Part shown: piece after piece, positions 21,939-34,800 of the stretch
Numbering within the stretch: position 1 is the stretch's first letter
Layout of the letters: each line of letters opens with the position of its first letter
Origin: Spirodela intermedia
Taxonomy: Eukaryota > Streptophyta > Magnoliopsida > Alismatales > Araceae
Reading direction: 5' to 3'
DNA length: 64,000 nt
NCBI GenBank assembly: GCA_902729315.2
Contig: LR746281.1
Location: 2,602,501 to 2,666,500 of the forward strand
The notes under the pieces: generated by a model
Told to the model about the DNA's origin: nothing
The model's database searches: none
The model's input: the letters and a program-made list of their open reading frames with translations, nothing else
Made by a program: the position numbers and the translations under genes

Positions 21939-22838
21939 CTAGTTCATTTGAGATCTTCTAATTTAGGGTTGTGATTAAATGAAGGTATTTCTATCTTTTG
22001 GGTCACGATGAGATTAGACAGGGTTCAATTTCCTCTCTAGTTGATCTCAAATGTTGTACTTGGAGGTTTTGTTGTAGTAGTAGGACCTTCTTAAATGTTA
22101 AGATCCACTGCACCTTTAGTAAGTATGCTCTATCTACTATTCATTGTATAGACACTCTTGACGACTTCTGATCTCCTCATTTTGATAATGTTGTGTGTTA
22201 GCACCTCAACCCTTGATTATGCTGCTTCATCTTTGTAGATCAAATCTCATATGTTGAAGCATATATCAGCTTCCTAAAAATCATAAAAATATATCAAAAA
22301 ATCATAAAATTCTCTCATATTAATAACAAAATAATTATGTCTATAAAACTCAGAGAAAAATTTCAAAAAAATCTCAAAAATAATAAACTTCATAAAATAC
22401 TCAAAGAAATAATAATTTTTAATATGATAACATACTATTGAAAAATACTCAACAATGATGCTATGACAGCAAGGGCCATGACATTAGGGGCCATGGCAAG
22501 AGGGGTAGGATGGCAGATGATGCAATAGCAAAGGTTGTTACGATAGGGACCACAAGCAGCAAGGGGGGCTGTGATGGTAGGGGGCCATGGCAACAAAAGG
22601 GCTGCAGCAGCAAGGGGCTATGGTAGTAGGGTAAGAGCTAGCATGCTGGTTGCACACAGTATAGTGGCAGATTTTGATGGTACTGTTGATGGCAGCACAT
22701 AGCAGATGACGACACATAGAGAGAGAGGAGAGCAAGCAAAGGATGCGGCACTAGTGGCACAATGACGATAGTAGGTGTGACAACAGCAGCATGATGGTAG
22801 CGGCAGTGGTTGGAAAGAACCTTAGGGCTCTAATAACA

Positions 22839-22968
22839 TGTTGACGAGAAGGGTTAAACCCTAAGATTATATTAACTCAAAATGAAGAGATTCATGTATT
22901 TATATAGGTGAGAGAAGAGAGAAAGATAATAGGCCTAAGTGAGCCATGTAGAGGAGGATGTCTGAACA
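22839..22968 (-). repeat. 5' LTR of the Copia element
   Basis: Direct repeat of 13497-13624. It contains ATTTATATAGG, a possible TATA region shared by both copies. On the minus strand it ends ...CGTCAACA and abuts the primer-binding site at 22827-22838. It is followed on the + strand by target duplication AGAAA (22969-22973). Confidence 0.9.
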
Positions 22969-22973
22969 AGAAA

Positions 22974-25900
22974 TATGAGCATTTAGTAGAAAAATATCTA
23001 GACAATGAAAACAATTCAACAAATATACCTTTTTTTTTGAAAAATTCAATACAATATGATTTTATAATATTAACAGTATTTTCTTAAGTCAAATGTTAGT
23101 TGCTAATGTGGTGATTTATGATCTAGTTTTCAGTTGTTATTAGCCATTAACAATGATCATTAAACACCCCCAATATTTACTTTATAAGATGAGGGCTTTG
23201 TTTTGCACCAAAGGAAGAGGAGAGGGAGTGATACAATGTTAAATGCACCTTAGATCTAGCAACTCAAGCCTATAGGTCAATTGAGAGGTCTGAAATAAAA
23301 GAGTACTTTCTAATAGTTAATACATTCAAAGGAGATGTTGAACAATCAAAGAAGGGACAAAACTAATTGAACACATGTAGAACAACAATTAGACCCACAA
23401 CAAGGAATTCCTTGAATTAGGAAATTAAATTGGTAGCTTGTATTAATCGACTTTTCATCTAAGTTAATATTTCATTCTATGATAAATTGATCACGAAATG
23501 GTGCAATATATTATTATAAATATTTGATTATATTATGTTTTGCTACTTAATAGTGTGATACATCATTGTAATTCGTTAGGATAATATTTTACCTTGTTGA
23601 ATAAGAATTAATACTTTAATTTATGATAATTTTTCATTTTAAAAAAATCACTATTTTAATATATCATCTAGCATGTAGAATAGCGTTGTATATTACCATT
23701 AATATTTAATAATGTGAAAATAAAAATTCCTCAACATTTAGAAATAGAGGAGTATATTAAGGTTAATATTTTAGTACTTGAAAATTAAGCTACCAAAAAT
23801 CAAGTATTGAACTTAAGAGTAGTCTATAGATAACTCAATATATTTAATACAATTTCAATCTACAAAATTGACAGTGACATAACACACTATTGGACGTAAT
23901 ATGCCAATATATAATGTCATATTGTGGAATAGTAGGTTTTCTTAAGCTTAATATGTTAATATATATCACAAATTAGTTTTGAAAAAACATAGTATAACAT
24001 GTCACAAGGCATAATACTAGATTATGTGAAGATTAATATCTCAATACATGGAAATAATGTTGCAAACTACAAGTACTGACTTTGGAAGTAGTACTTAAAT
24101 AACTAAAATATTAAGCTTATTATTTCACTACATGCAAATTAGAGTTTATGACATTGACTCTCCAATATAAGTTAATATAGAGTCAAATACCTCTATACCT
24201 AGAGTTCACAGTGATATAAAATAGCATGACAATATATATGTCTATACTTGTGAATCATGCACCAAATTGAGATAAATATTATAACATATGAGTAAAATAA
24301 TATCATGCTAGTTTGAAACCTCATGAAGAAAGAACACATTGTCGTAGCATAGTTGAAAGCATATCGAGAACAAGGGATATTGCCTTACATATGATTAACT
24401 CACTTTGAGAAGAGTAGACATAAGAGGAGAGATTCAATGTGGTAAAGATATTATCCGACCTTAGAATAACATCCATTAATAAGTGAAAACACAAATAACC
24501 CAAAGAGTCAAAGATGATGCAAGGTCTAATATTATATCAATATACTAAATTATATTCACATAAATGGCTTATACATTTAAAAGTAGATGATTACATATTC
24601 ATTAAGTTTGGACACCTTCATGTTAGTTTTAAAGGAGTCAATAGGAGGAGTAAAAAGAGAGCTGAGTTATGTTGGAAAAAGAAGACTGGAAACACCAAAA
24701 AGAGGGTTGAATTAGGGTTTCAAAAAGTTTTGATTATTTTTTAAATTTTTGACACACTATGGTAAGATTTCTCTATACTCTTTTACTAAGTACATAAAAT
24801 TTTATACTAGTTTGTCCTTCACTTAATTATTTTAAGCTCTAGAGGAAATTATTTTTCAGTATTAACTATTCAACTTAGGAATACATGCTAATTTTACTGT
24901 AATTAGTTGCCCCCAAAGCACATAAATTTATTTCATAGAGACCCAATCCATCTTATGTTAAATATTATTCCATGACTTTGTGCCTTTATCGCATACATTC
25001 TCTCCTTAGTTACCTTAAAACCTAATGGATAGTTGACACAATCTTGTCAATGTTATCAGAATGATCGAATTTCAAAATTTATATCCAAATTCAGACAATA
25101 GAGATTAGTCTTAAACTTCTAGTGGTTTAAATCAATACTCATGTATTGCCAATTTTTGATATCAAATTTTGTCATCAGATACTTACTGAATTAAAAATGG
25201 CAAAATAAAGTACGAAAGATTGGTCTTTTGTAATTATTAGCACTTATTGTCACATCTTCACTAGTAGGAAGACAACAATGATGATGTACATATAGAAGGG
25301 ATAAGGAGAAAGAGAAGGGGAATGTGCATTATTTACAAATAATTCACATTCGAAATTAGAATAAAAATATTAGATATCATTCCAATTGCAAGAAAACAAA
25401 CTCAAATACAAAACTAAAAGCAAGATTGCCCTTGCTTGTTACACAAGGGCGACAACAAAGTTATTGTAACAAACTTCAAACACAAAATCAACTAGGAATG
25501 TAGATCAAAGGGTACGCAAGCTTTTCCTTTTACTTGTTGCTTGTTGCTTGTCATCTGTCACACTCCTACACCACTGCCACTCACTTTCATCATTGGGGTC
25601 TTCCCCCTCCATGCCCTTGACTTGTTGGGGTTCCACCTTTTTGTTCCCTCTCCACCCCCTTTAACTTGTGGCCACAGCCCTTGATATTCGGCTGAACATA
25701 ATCAGTCCATTATCATCTTTCACCCTTCTCCAAAAATCCAAGTAAGTCAAAGAAGAAAATTCTATAATTTTTTCTAATTTTAAATTTTCAGTGCTTTCCT
25801 ATAAATACAAAATATTTCTCAAGGATATAAACTTAGAACAATCATGTTATATGGGTTAGGACATCGAACATAAATTTCTTAGGAGTAGTGTATAGGTTTA

Positions 25901-28360
25901 AGCTAGAATTTGTGAAACATATTATAAAATTTATTTAATATTTTCCATTCGATTTTATTACATTTGACATTGATTAATGTGATTTTTATTACCATACAAA
26001 AATTAGGCATTATCATGATTAATGGTCATAGTAGGTGAGTTGATAATCTTTGTGACACAAAGAACTTAATAATGAGTGTTCAATTTTTGTGTATTCGTTA
26101 TTTTTTTGGTTCATAATACTCTATGTATAAGCCTTCATCATGTACTAGTTTCTCTATTTTCTCAAAACTCTAATGTTAAAAATACTTGTTCAAAAACTTA
26201 CTATTTTTCAAAATATGTGGTAACAATATTGGACCTCCCAATTTTTATGGCCTTTTGAATTCAAATTTAAATTGAAATTTCTAACTTGAAGGAGAAAAAT
26301 TGGATATTCATATTGGATCTAGGTCATAAAGTTTTTACTTTCTTTTTGTCTATGTAAATGTATGATGTGTCACAATTGATATATTCTTTCCAAATTTGAT
26401 ACATTCCTTATTCTCTTGTTCATTTAATACATGTGATAGTTCAAGGAACCTGTGTGACATCATGAAAGAAAGATATAGAATAATAAAGACTACAATACTA
26501 TGGTTATATTATATATATAACTTAGACGAAATGTATCATTTTTGTATATGTGTCAGCATGACTGTTGACTCATACATATGGGCATATACTTGATAGTTAG
26601 TTTTGAGATCTTTCTTTCATTTATAATTCTTTATCCTCTAGTATCCATAAGATAGAAAAAAAACTTAATCTTAGGGTTGAAAACCTTGGTTTTTATTATT
26701 ATAACTCAAATCATAATAATTGGACAAAGAGATATATTAGTCCATTGAATATATTGAATATTCAATTTTATATAAGTGAGGTGTATGAATAAGCATCAAT
26801 ATGAGACAATAACTTTTCAATATCTTTTATTTGTAATCATCAAAATTAAGGGTAGCCAAAAACTAGTCATTATGTGGACTCCAAACTAATTTTTAGTTTC
26901 ATACAATTTATGGAACAAATACTTATATTAATTTGGCTAATTTGGTCTAGTCCACTCTCACAAGAATGTGTCTATAATTTTTACTAACACTTGTCAATAC
27001 AAACATTAAATAATAAGGCTTCAATCAGCCTCCACTAGATTTCACAACTTTAGTTAACTCACACATTCTCTAAACACTTTTTCTAGACTCAATTCTAAGG
27101 GACCAACCAGATTAGTGTCCAATTAATCATCTCAAGATTGACGACTATAGGTTAGTCTAAGTATATGGCAATCAAATATAAGAAATAAAAGAACACATGA
27201 TCTTGTTATTTTGGTGCATTGCTTGCTCTGGTGATATGCCTGGGCTCAAAGGTGCATAACTTCTTTGGATGGTGTGCTACTTGAATGCTTGAGAAGGATG
27301 CAGAAATGTTGATTTTAGAGATTATGTTTCTCACATGGGAATGTAGAGATGACAATCCTTATATAAGGTGATTTTTCTCAAATCTTGGGCTTTACTAATT
27401 AGAAAATACCCCATAAAAATCTCTCTAAAGACTAATTGCATCATGTTAATGGTTAGTTGAGTACTCTACTAGCTTATTCTTTCTATACTTTGTCCTATAA
27501 GGATTCCTCTCAATATCCTTCCTAACAATGAGTTGACTCACTTCCTCTGGGGAGTTGTAAAACATTAATCTTGCAAGTAATAAGTCCTAAAAACATAAAT
27601 GTTTTCCCAAAATTTAGGATAGAGTGTTGTCAATATATTTAAGGGTCACACAAATATAAATTTTAAAAAAAAGAAATTTCCACTTCACATTTCTATGCAG
27701 TTTGCTCACAATGTTGAGGCTCATCTTGTAAAGTGAGTCAACTCACTTTTCTCAAATGATAACTTTTGTTGTAGTGGATGTTGAATCTTGTTCATACAAG
27801 ATCACTTGACTCACTTCCTTAGACATTGATATTGTTAATCCCTCTTCATATAAGGTGAGTTGACTTACTTCTTTCATTTGATGAGTTAGTCATGACGTGT
27901 TGGAACTTCTTACTTGGTGAGTTGACTTGACTCACTACTACTAAGAAGTGAAAATACAAGACTTATAAATAAAAAACTCAAATAAATAAGAGACTTTGTC
28001 ATGGGTTCAAAATATGATTCGGTTCTTAATAATTTTCTAGACCAATAGTAAAGCTAGATTCTGTCTCAAGAATAAGCTCTCACACATAGCTTAATTGAAA
28101 TCTTGTAAGATTAGTGGACCCATTTTATTGAAACATGAGACTAATTACTCTTAAATCCTTTACAAAGTTATTATATTTTTATTAAGTTTGCGTCGGAATA
28201 TGGATCGAAATAAGTGGCTTACGATGTGTGACCCAAAAGAGCCTGGTTGCGTCTACCACGTGCTTTGGTAGCTTGAAGACAGGGGTAAATATGTCAGAAC
28301 GTAATATGGTTTTTGGTGATTGGCAGGTTGACCGACCTCGTGGCTACGGCAGACTGAACA
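22974..28360. other. Gene-free AT-rich interval
   Basis: No coding frame that I can support on either strand. Two stretches, from about 23758 and about 24027, share a TTAATATYTYARTACWTG start and similar order afterwards, and may be a decayed tandem repeat with a period near 270 bp. A pyrimidine-rich, GC-richer patch lies at about 25520-25700. A cluster of TGAGTTGACTCACTT-like motifs occupies 27529-27935. Confidence 0.5.
27529..27935. repeat. Cluster of GTGAGTTGACTCAC-like palindromic motifs
   Basis: Five related sites: TGAGTTGACTCA (27529-27540), AAGTGAGTCAACTCACTT (27731-27748, a perfect odd-centred palindrome apart from its centre), CACTTGACTCACTT (27803-27816), GTGAGTTGACTTACTT (27855-27870) and GGTGAGTTGACTTGACTCAC (27916-27935). 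They contain TTGAC/TGACT cores. They lie about 0.9-1.3 kb upstream of the MATE gene start. Confidence 0.5.
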
Positions 28361-28368
28361 GCAGCTAT

Positions 28369-28611
28369 TAATACCATATTTGCCCTTTGCGAGGGAAGCC
28401 GACGGACCGATGGTTGTGGGTCAGACAACGTCTCTAAGGCTCGCTATCATAAGAAAGTATGCCCACGGTGGAGTTTGGACGAAGGTAGAGAAATACCGGA
28501 TTTGCCCTTGAGAGACTTGAGACGATGGCGATGGGCCGATGGTCATGGAGATGACCACGTCTCGAGGGCCGCCATCATACGAAAGGTTACTCGCAGCGGT
28601 ATTTGGACGGG
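28369..28611. repeat. Two-copy tandem duplication (~120 bp) in the MATE gene promoter or leader
   Basis: Copy 1 (28369-28488) and copy 2 (28489-28611) share, in order, AATACC..ATTTGCCCT, a GACGG/GGGCCGATGGT stretch, ACGTCTC, CCATCATA-like and TTTGGACG motifs. Spacing between matching motifs is about 120 bp. Divergence is visible but modest, roughly one base in four. The duplication ends 200 bp before the chosen ATG. Confidence 0.65.
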
Positions 28612-28758
28612 AGGCGCGAATGGAAGGGAGGAGATTGGGCCGTTGAAGGCGCCACCCGCCCAACGCGGATTGGTGGCTCGCCGGCGATGGGGTCCCATGG
28701 GGGCAGCTTCTCCCTCCGGAGGCGGCCATGGATGCTCCATTCTTGACCACCGCTCGCC

Positions 28759-28802
28759 CTCTCTCTCTCTCTCTCTCTCTCTCGCTCTCTCTCGCTCTCT
28801 CT
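28759..28802. repeat. (TC)n microsatellite directly before the MATE start codon
   Basis: A TC run with two CTCG interruptions, ending 9 bp before ATG 28811. It is open in the frame of the gene, where it would read as Ser-Leu repeats, so it hides the true N-terminus of the coding region. It is most simply a leader CT tract. Confidence 0.85.
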
Positions 28803-28810
28803 CTGCTTCC

Positions 28811-31800
28811 ATGGGGCTGCTGCGAGCAGGGGGGAGTCGCCTCCAACTCGTGCCAGGGCATGGACATCATCTCTCCAGGCCGCCGGCCAAATGCTACCGG
28901 CTACCTCGCCTCTTTTTCTCTCCGCTCTCCACTTTCCCTTCTCCAGCCAGCGCAAGTTTGCAGAACGGACCCCCGGCTGGGGCGAACGGCGGCGCCGCCT
29001 CCGCTCGTAAGAGGAGGATGATGGTTTGTGAATGCGATACCGGCAGCGGGACCGTGGAGGAAACTTTTGAATATTCGGATTCGGAGGGAGAGGACCTGAA
29101 TGGCGCCGGAGAGGCTGAGGGTCCTGGTGTTGCTTGGCGAGAAGCGAGCGCGGAGTCTCAAAGCATTTGGGGGCAAGTGAAAGAGATCGCAGCGTTCGCA
29201 GGGCCTGCTACGGGGTTGTGGGTGTGCGGGCCTCTAATGAGCCTTATCGATACCATGGTTATCGGACAGGGGAGCTCCCTGGAACTCGCCGCCTTGGGTA
29301 CTCTTCTACCTCGTTTTCTGTTTGGTGACCTTTTGCTCAGAGTCTGAGCATTTGCGATTTCAATATTTAACTGATTAATCTTCTGCAATGGCCGGCTGGT
29401 TGCGGGAGCAGGTCCTGGCACCGTCATCTGCGACTACCTCTCCTATGCGTTCATGTTCCTCTCCATTGCCACCTCCAATATGGTCGCTACTTCGCTTGCC
29501 AAAAAGGTTGCTGGTTTGTGTTTGTCTTTATGATTATGCCACTGATTTTTGTATCTTCGCCATGTCAAGGATATGACTATCCACGTGAATGGTAAATGAT
29601 AAGTGAATTTAACTATACGCGAAACATGCTGTGTACCCTTGCCTCGGCTGGAGTTCAATTTTAGATGGAACTATAGTTTTGACGGGGAGATACCAAGTAA
29701 ACAATGCTTCCTTACGGGGAGGGTGGAATGGTAGTATCTGTCGCATTTCGTTAGAAATTTCATACTTCTCCAATTATATATATACGATGCGGTTCATGAA
29801 TGAAAAGGAAATGTGAAAAAAGGGTAGATAGTTTTTGTATAAAACTGGGGCCATGTTTCAGAATGTTGCTATGAAGCAACCAGTCTGATGGCTGTTGGTG
29901 GGAGTTGACGAAATCACTGATGAGCATTTCTTCTTCTTGTTCTTCTTTTCCTTTTCTCCTCAATGTTCTCCTGTCCTCTTCCTGTTACTCCACTCCTTTT
30001 AGTTAAAAATTACCAATATTGTTGGAAGTTGTCTGTTAATCATGCCTTCAAGTTCATATTACCTGTTGTCTTCGTTTTTCCTCTATTTGCCAACCGAAAC
30101 TCGAAAGGTGTGATTGACAATGTCACTCCTTCAAAAATATTAACCAAATGATTAACAGTTGCATTGATTCCACGAAACAGACGATGGAATGGGGGTTTAA
30201 TAATTTTTTTTATCATTAGAATTCAAAGTTTGCATTTGCTTTCCATTGGTTGTGAACACAACCTCTGGATATCTTTGATGATTGGTTCCATTGAATGAGA
30301 GGCATTGTGTTAGCATCTTGTTTCATAGATGCTTGCAATAACATTTTGGTGTTAGTTTGCTCCTTTTGTTGAAGGATTCGTCAGTGGTCTACTTAATTTG
30401 TGTTATTTCTTGCCATGGGCAACAGTTGTAACTAATGATCTATTGACATGCAGGATAGAAATTTAGCCCAGCATCAGATATCTATATTGCTGTTTATTGC
30501 TTTTGCCTGTGGCTTGGGAATGCTCGTATTTACAAAATTCTTCAGTACACAAGTGTTGACCGGTAAGCATCTAATCTCTTGTTCTTTAGCTATCTTCTAG
30601 CTGTGAACCTTGTAAATGTCGTTCAGCATTCAACATATTTTTGTCCATCAATATCTTCATGTGCTTCTTTTCTCCTACAGCATAACAGAGTCTGCCTCTT
30701 ATCACTTCTATTCAATAATAGTATTACACTATCTTCTGCCTATTCTATGATATTTTCTCACATCTTACAGGTTCTATTGCCATTGGTCCTCGGAGAGCCT
30801 ACTCTCTTATCCGTTTTCTCTTCCTGTTCCTTCCCTTTTATTTGTGAAACAACGTCATACTCTTTTTGACATATTCCTTGTATAAATATTATTATGAATA
30901 CTACGCTTAGTTTGAGATAATTTGAGCCATGTTTCCTTTCATACTGAAAAGTCTTTGGTATTTTCTCTGACAGTTATCTGTACACTGACTGTGTTTCAAC
31001 TCGGAAGAGCACTTTTCGCTTAATTTATATGTTTCTTTTTCCATGCACAGCTTTTATTGGTCCAGAGAATTTTCACATAGTACCTGCTGCAAGCACATAC
31101 GTTCAGGTTTTTTCTGTCATCGTTTAGATATTATGATATTTTAGCACTGCTCTGGATTATTATTCTTCATGATTCAATCTATTGGCTAACTATTTAGATA
31201 ACCCTTTTCAATGGATGGCCTTTTGAATAATTAAATGCTAACTCTTATACAGATGTATGTTTATCTACACTATAAAGTTACTAAAGGAATGTCTTTTCCA
31301 CAATGCTAGTTGCTATATACTGTTAAGGGCGCCAATAGTTCCATACAGCTAGTCATTTGTAGTTGTGGTCATAAAATGACTTCTTTTTGAGAACATATTT
31401 ATGAGCTGTAGAAAGATCTTAGTTCTGAACAATTCACAGCCACAATTTTACAAGCATCAAAACGGCCATCATGCGAGCTAAGAAACATTCAAGGTTGTTT
31501 TTTTGCATGATGGTGTATTTGATGCCAAAAAAATTATTGCTACATGGATTGTTTAAACACTTGGTGCTTTGGCGTCATGGAAGTCAAACAACTTCAGTAA
31601 TGTCAGTTGTAATCTAAATTTGCTACCCATACTGACTTAGATTATAAGATGTTGTGTAAAGGTGAAGTTAGAGTCATATGATTACAAAATATATCAGGTG
31701 AACAAGATCAAGATTTTTTTCGAATTACCTATTTGAGGTTCAACTTTCATAAAATAAATGTCATCTCATATATTTTACTATTTGGTAAGTTTTTTTATTA

Positions 31801-34800
31801 ATTAGGCTTTTTCCTCATTCTGCTCTAGATTCGAGGACTTGCATGGCCAGCAATTCTTGTTGGGATGGTAGCTCAAAGTGCTAGGTAAGAATTACCTACC
31901 GTTTTCCTACTTCATTTCCTTTCTCATCTTTGAGAAAAGTGTTATTCATTTACGAGATCCAAAGATCTCTGAAAATACTCCATTATTTCTGCGTTTCCAC
32001 TAAATGTTGACAAGATTATTTGATGGATAATCAATAGACTCACCATGAATGATGAGAAACCTTTTAGAAACAAAAAGACGGTTCACATCCAGCAACCTTT
32101 AGTATGACTTTGCAAATTGGTCAATCTCCAATTCTTGACCATGACGTCATAAAATGCTCATGTTGCCTCTATAATTCTACGAACAACAAAGTTGGGTTTT
32201 GTCACTTTCCATTATCATGGGGTAAAATATGTAATTTTCCTTAAACTGAGATTAAACTTTCCTGATTTCATCTAATCTGTTGCAATCTACATTCCGAAGA
32301 AATACTTTCATGTTTTCAGGCGCCTATGTTTGTGAAAAAAATTCCTCTATTCCACTGTATCATGCATCCTCCATCTTTTGATACTTCCAAAGATGCGCCA
32401 ACTGTCAAGAACCTTCCATTTGAATCCCAACACCTTACTATCTGGCCCCATTCAAACTTGTGCTAGAGATTGTTGAAGCATAGAAAAATATTTCCATTTA
32501 AGCAACTGTGTAGTTCCTTCTAAATTTAAATAATGCGGGACGTGTTATAGGTGCTTCCTGGTTTGGGGTTCATAAAAAGAAGGGAAACGTTCCTCATGTT
32601 TGTGTAGTAAGGAAAGATGTTGTTAGTTGAGTGAATACTGGTGTACCAGGCAGTGTGGGATTGCAACGATAGAGCCATCATTATGTAAACAATAAATGAT
32701 GACTTTAAAGGTAGAGAAAAGGATTATGGACTGATTTCTGTGGATCAGAGAAAAATAATTTGTAGAAAATGAAGACTCCCAAGTTGCTTTTTGCTTCAAC
32801 CGTGCATAATATCAATTTACTGGAAAAAAATCATTTGTTTTCTCCACATTTTTTGTCGAAACTTCTAGAGTTATATTTGTAACTATTGTATTTCCTTGTG
32901 GCCATTCAGTTTAGGGATGAAAGACTCACTGGGACCATTGAAGGCTTTAGCAGTAGCTAGTGCAGTGAACGGGTTTGGTGATATTCTTCTTTGTTGTGTT
33001 TTTAACTTTGGCATTGCTGGTGCTGCCTGGGCAACGATGGTATCACAAGTATGTCCGTATCTTTTTATCAACTTTTTACGTACATTTAAATCAAATGAAT
33101 CTTATTCCTGATCTCAACACTGGCTTTCTGTTGTACCCTTTACTGCTTTAAAAGTAAATTTTTTGGCATGATATGCCCACTATGTTAATGGAGCAGGAGG
33201 AAAAGAGTTTTCTGTTCTCCATGTCACTGTGTATGCCTACTGAGTTTTCCCGAGATTTTCGTGCAATCTGTATTAGTTTCAACATCTCACCTTATGAACT
33301 AGGTTATCGCTGGATATATGATGGGGAGAGCGCTGAACAAGGCTGGCTTTAGTGCTTTTAATCTGACTCTTCCGTCACCTGAGGAACTTCGGCAGATTTT
33401 TGAGATTGCCGCTCCAGTGTTTGTTACTATGACATCAAAGGTCTCTGATAGTTCCTAAATTTCCATTTCTATTTATTTTGTCTTTGCTCCAACTTATCTG
33501 AGGTCTTCCTTGTTTAGATAGCGTTTTATTCACTTCTTACATACTTCGCGACATCCATGGGAACAATAACAGTTGCAGCCCATCAGGTGGATTATGCTTT
33601 CAGTTTGACGTCTCTTGCTTCCTGCTTTAATTTATCATAAAGAGCTGACTTCTTTCTGTTGTGTCATTAAAGGTCATGATTAATGTATATTGCATGTGTA
33701 CTGTTTGGGGTGAGCCACTCTCACAAACTGCTCAGTCATTTATGCCCGAGTTGATCCATGGAATTAATCGGAATTTGGCAAAGGTTTGTTTCTATTGTTT
33801 AGGCATTGAGTTATGTTATCTTTGGCTATGCATATGCTTATGTCTCGAGTGATCAAAACTGAGTTATCTAACTTTCTTTTGTTCCTTGAAACATTACTTC
33901 TAACCATGTTGAATCATGATGAATTCTAACTCGTAAGAAACAATTTTTTGGTAAGAGAAACACCATGCGAATGCATATCCTATTCAAGTTAACCAAAGAA
34001 TAGTGGCCAAAGCCTGGATGAGAGGTTTAGGGAAGATTGGCTTAAAACGTTTGATGAGGGAACTGTGAATAGGAACAACTGTGAGGACAATAGAGCCTTA
34101 TCATTGTGGCAGCAGGACAGCTTCCCCTGCGGTTTCGATGCATTTATTGTCTTGAAAAAGGGCATGTAAGTAGCGATCACATAAAATATTGTGCATCACG
34201 AAGAAAATTATAAATGAATTCGAACATAAAGGTTGCGTCCGACATGGCAGTCAAATATGTAATTGCTCAGCATGTTATGTACCTTCTGATTTAGCTCTCT
34301 GAACCAAAGACACTTTGACGGTACACTAGACATTTACATTTGTAGGAATTTGGTCAATGAATCCTCCAAGTATGTATTTATATTCACCCCACTACTTTGG
34401 AACTTCCAATTAGTTGACTAGATTCGTATGAGGAAAGCATGTCTAGCATTGAGAGTGTTGAAAAAACGAGACAAGGGGGCTGGTCGGCGAGAAATGAGAG
34501 ATGAGAAAACCAGTTGGCCGAGAAAAACAGTAAGACTACAAGGTGGCAAGATGACCCGACAGCCAAGGGCGACCAAGAGAGGGAGAGAGAGAGAGGAACG
34601 AGAGAGGCAAGGGAAAACTATTCTCATCACTATTATGGCGGCTCCCTTAGATTAAAGGGCGAGCTCCCCCAATTATAGCGGTTGAAAAAGATAAAAAAAC
34701 TAGACCAATGACATGAACTCTCTCCTTGAGGACGAAAATGCCCTCGAGGATATATTTCAAATTATTTTTGACAGATATCTAATTATCTATCACAACAGAG

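Larger units (their letters stand above)
13497..22968 (-). mobile_element. Complete but decayed Ty1/Copia LTR retrotransposon with two nested solo LTRs
   Basis: The ends are direct repeats: 13497-13624 (3' LTR) and 22839-22968 (5' LTR), both TGTT...AACA. By eye they differ at about ten bases plus a 2-bp indel. They are flanked by a perfect 5-bp duplication AGAAA (13492-13496 and 22969-22973). On the minus strand the 5' LTR is followed at once by TGTTATTAGAGC (22827-22838), a close match to the initiator-Met-tRNA primer site TGGTATCAGAGC. The internal order gag, zinc knuckle, integrase, RT, RNase H on the minus strand is that of Copia. Removing the two solo LTRs (13871-15601 and 20324-21938) leaves about 6.1 kb. 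The ~130-bp LTRs are short for a plant Copia element. Confidence 0.9.
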
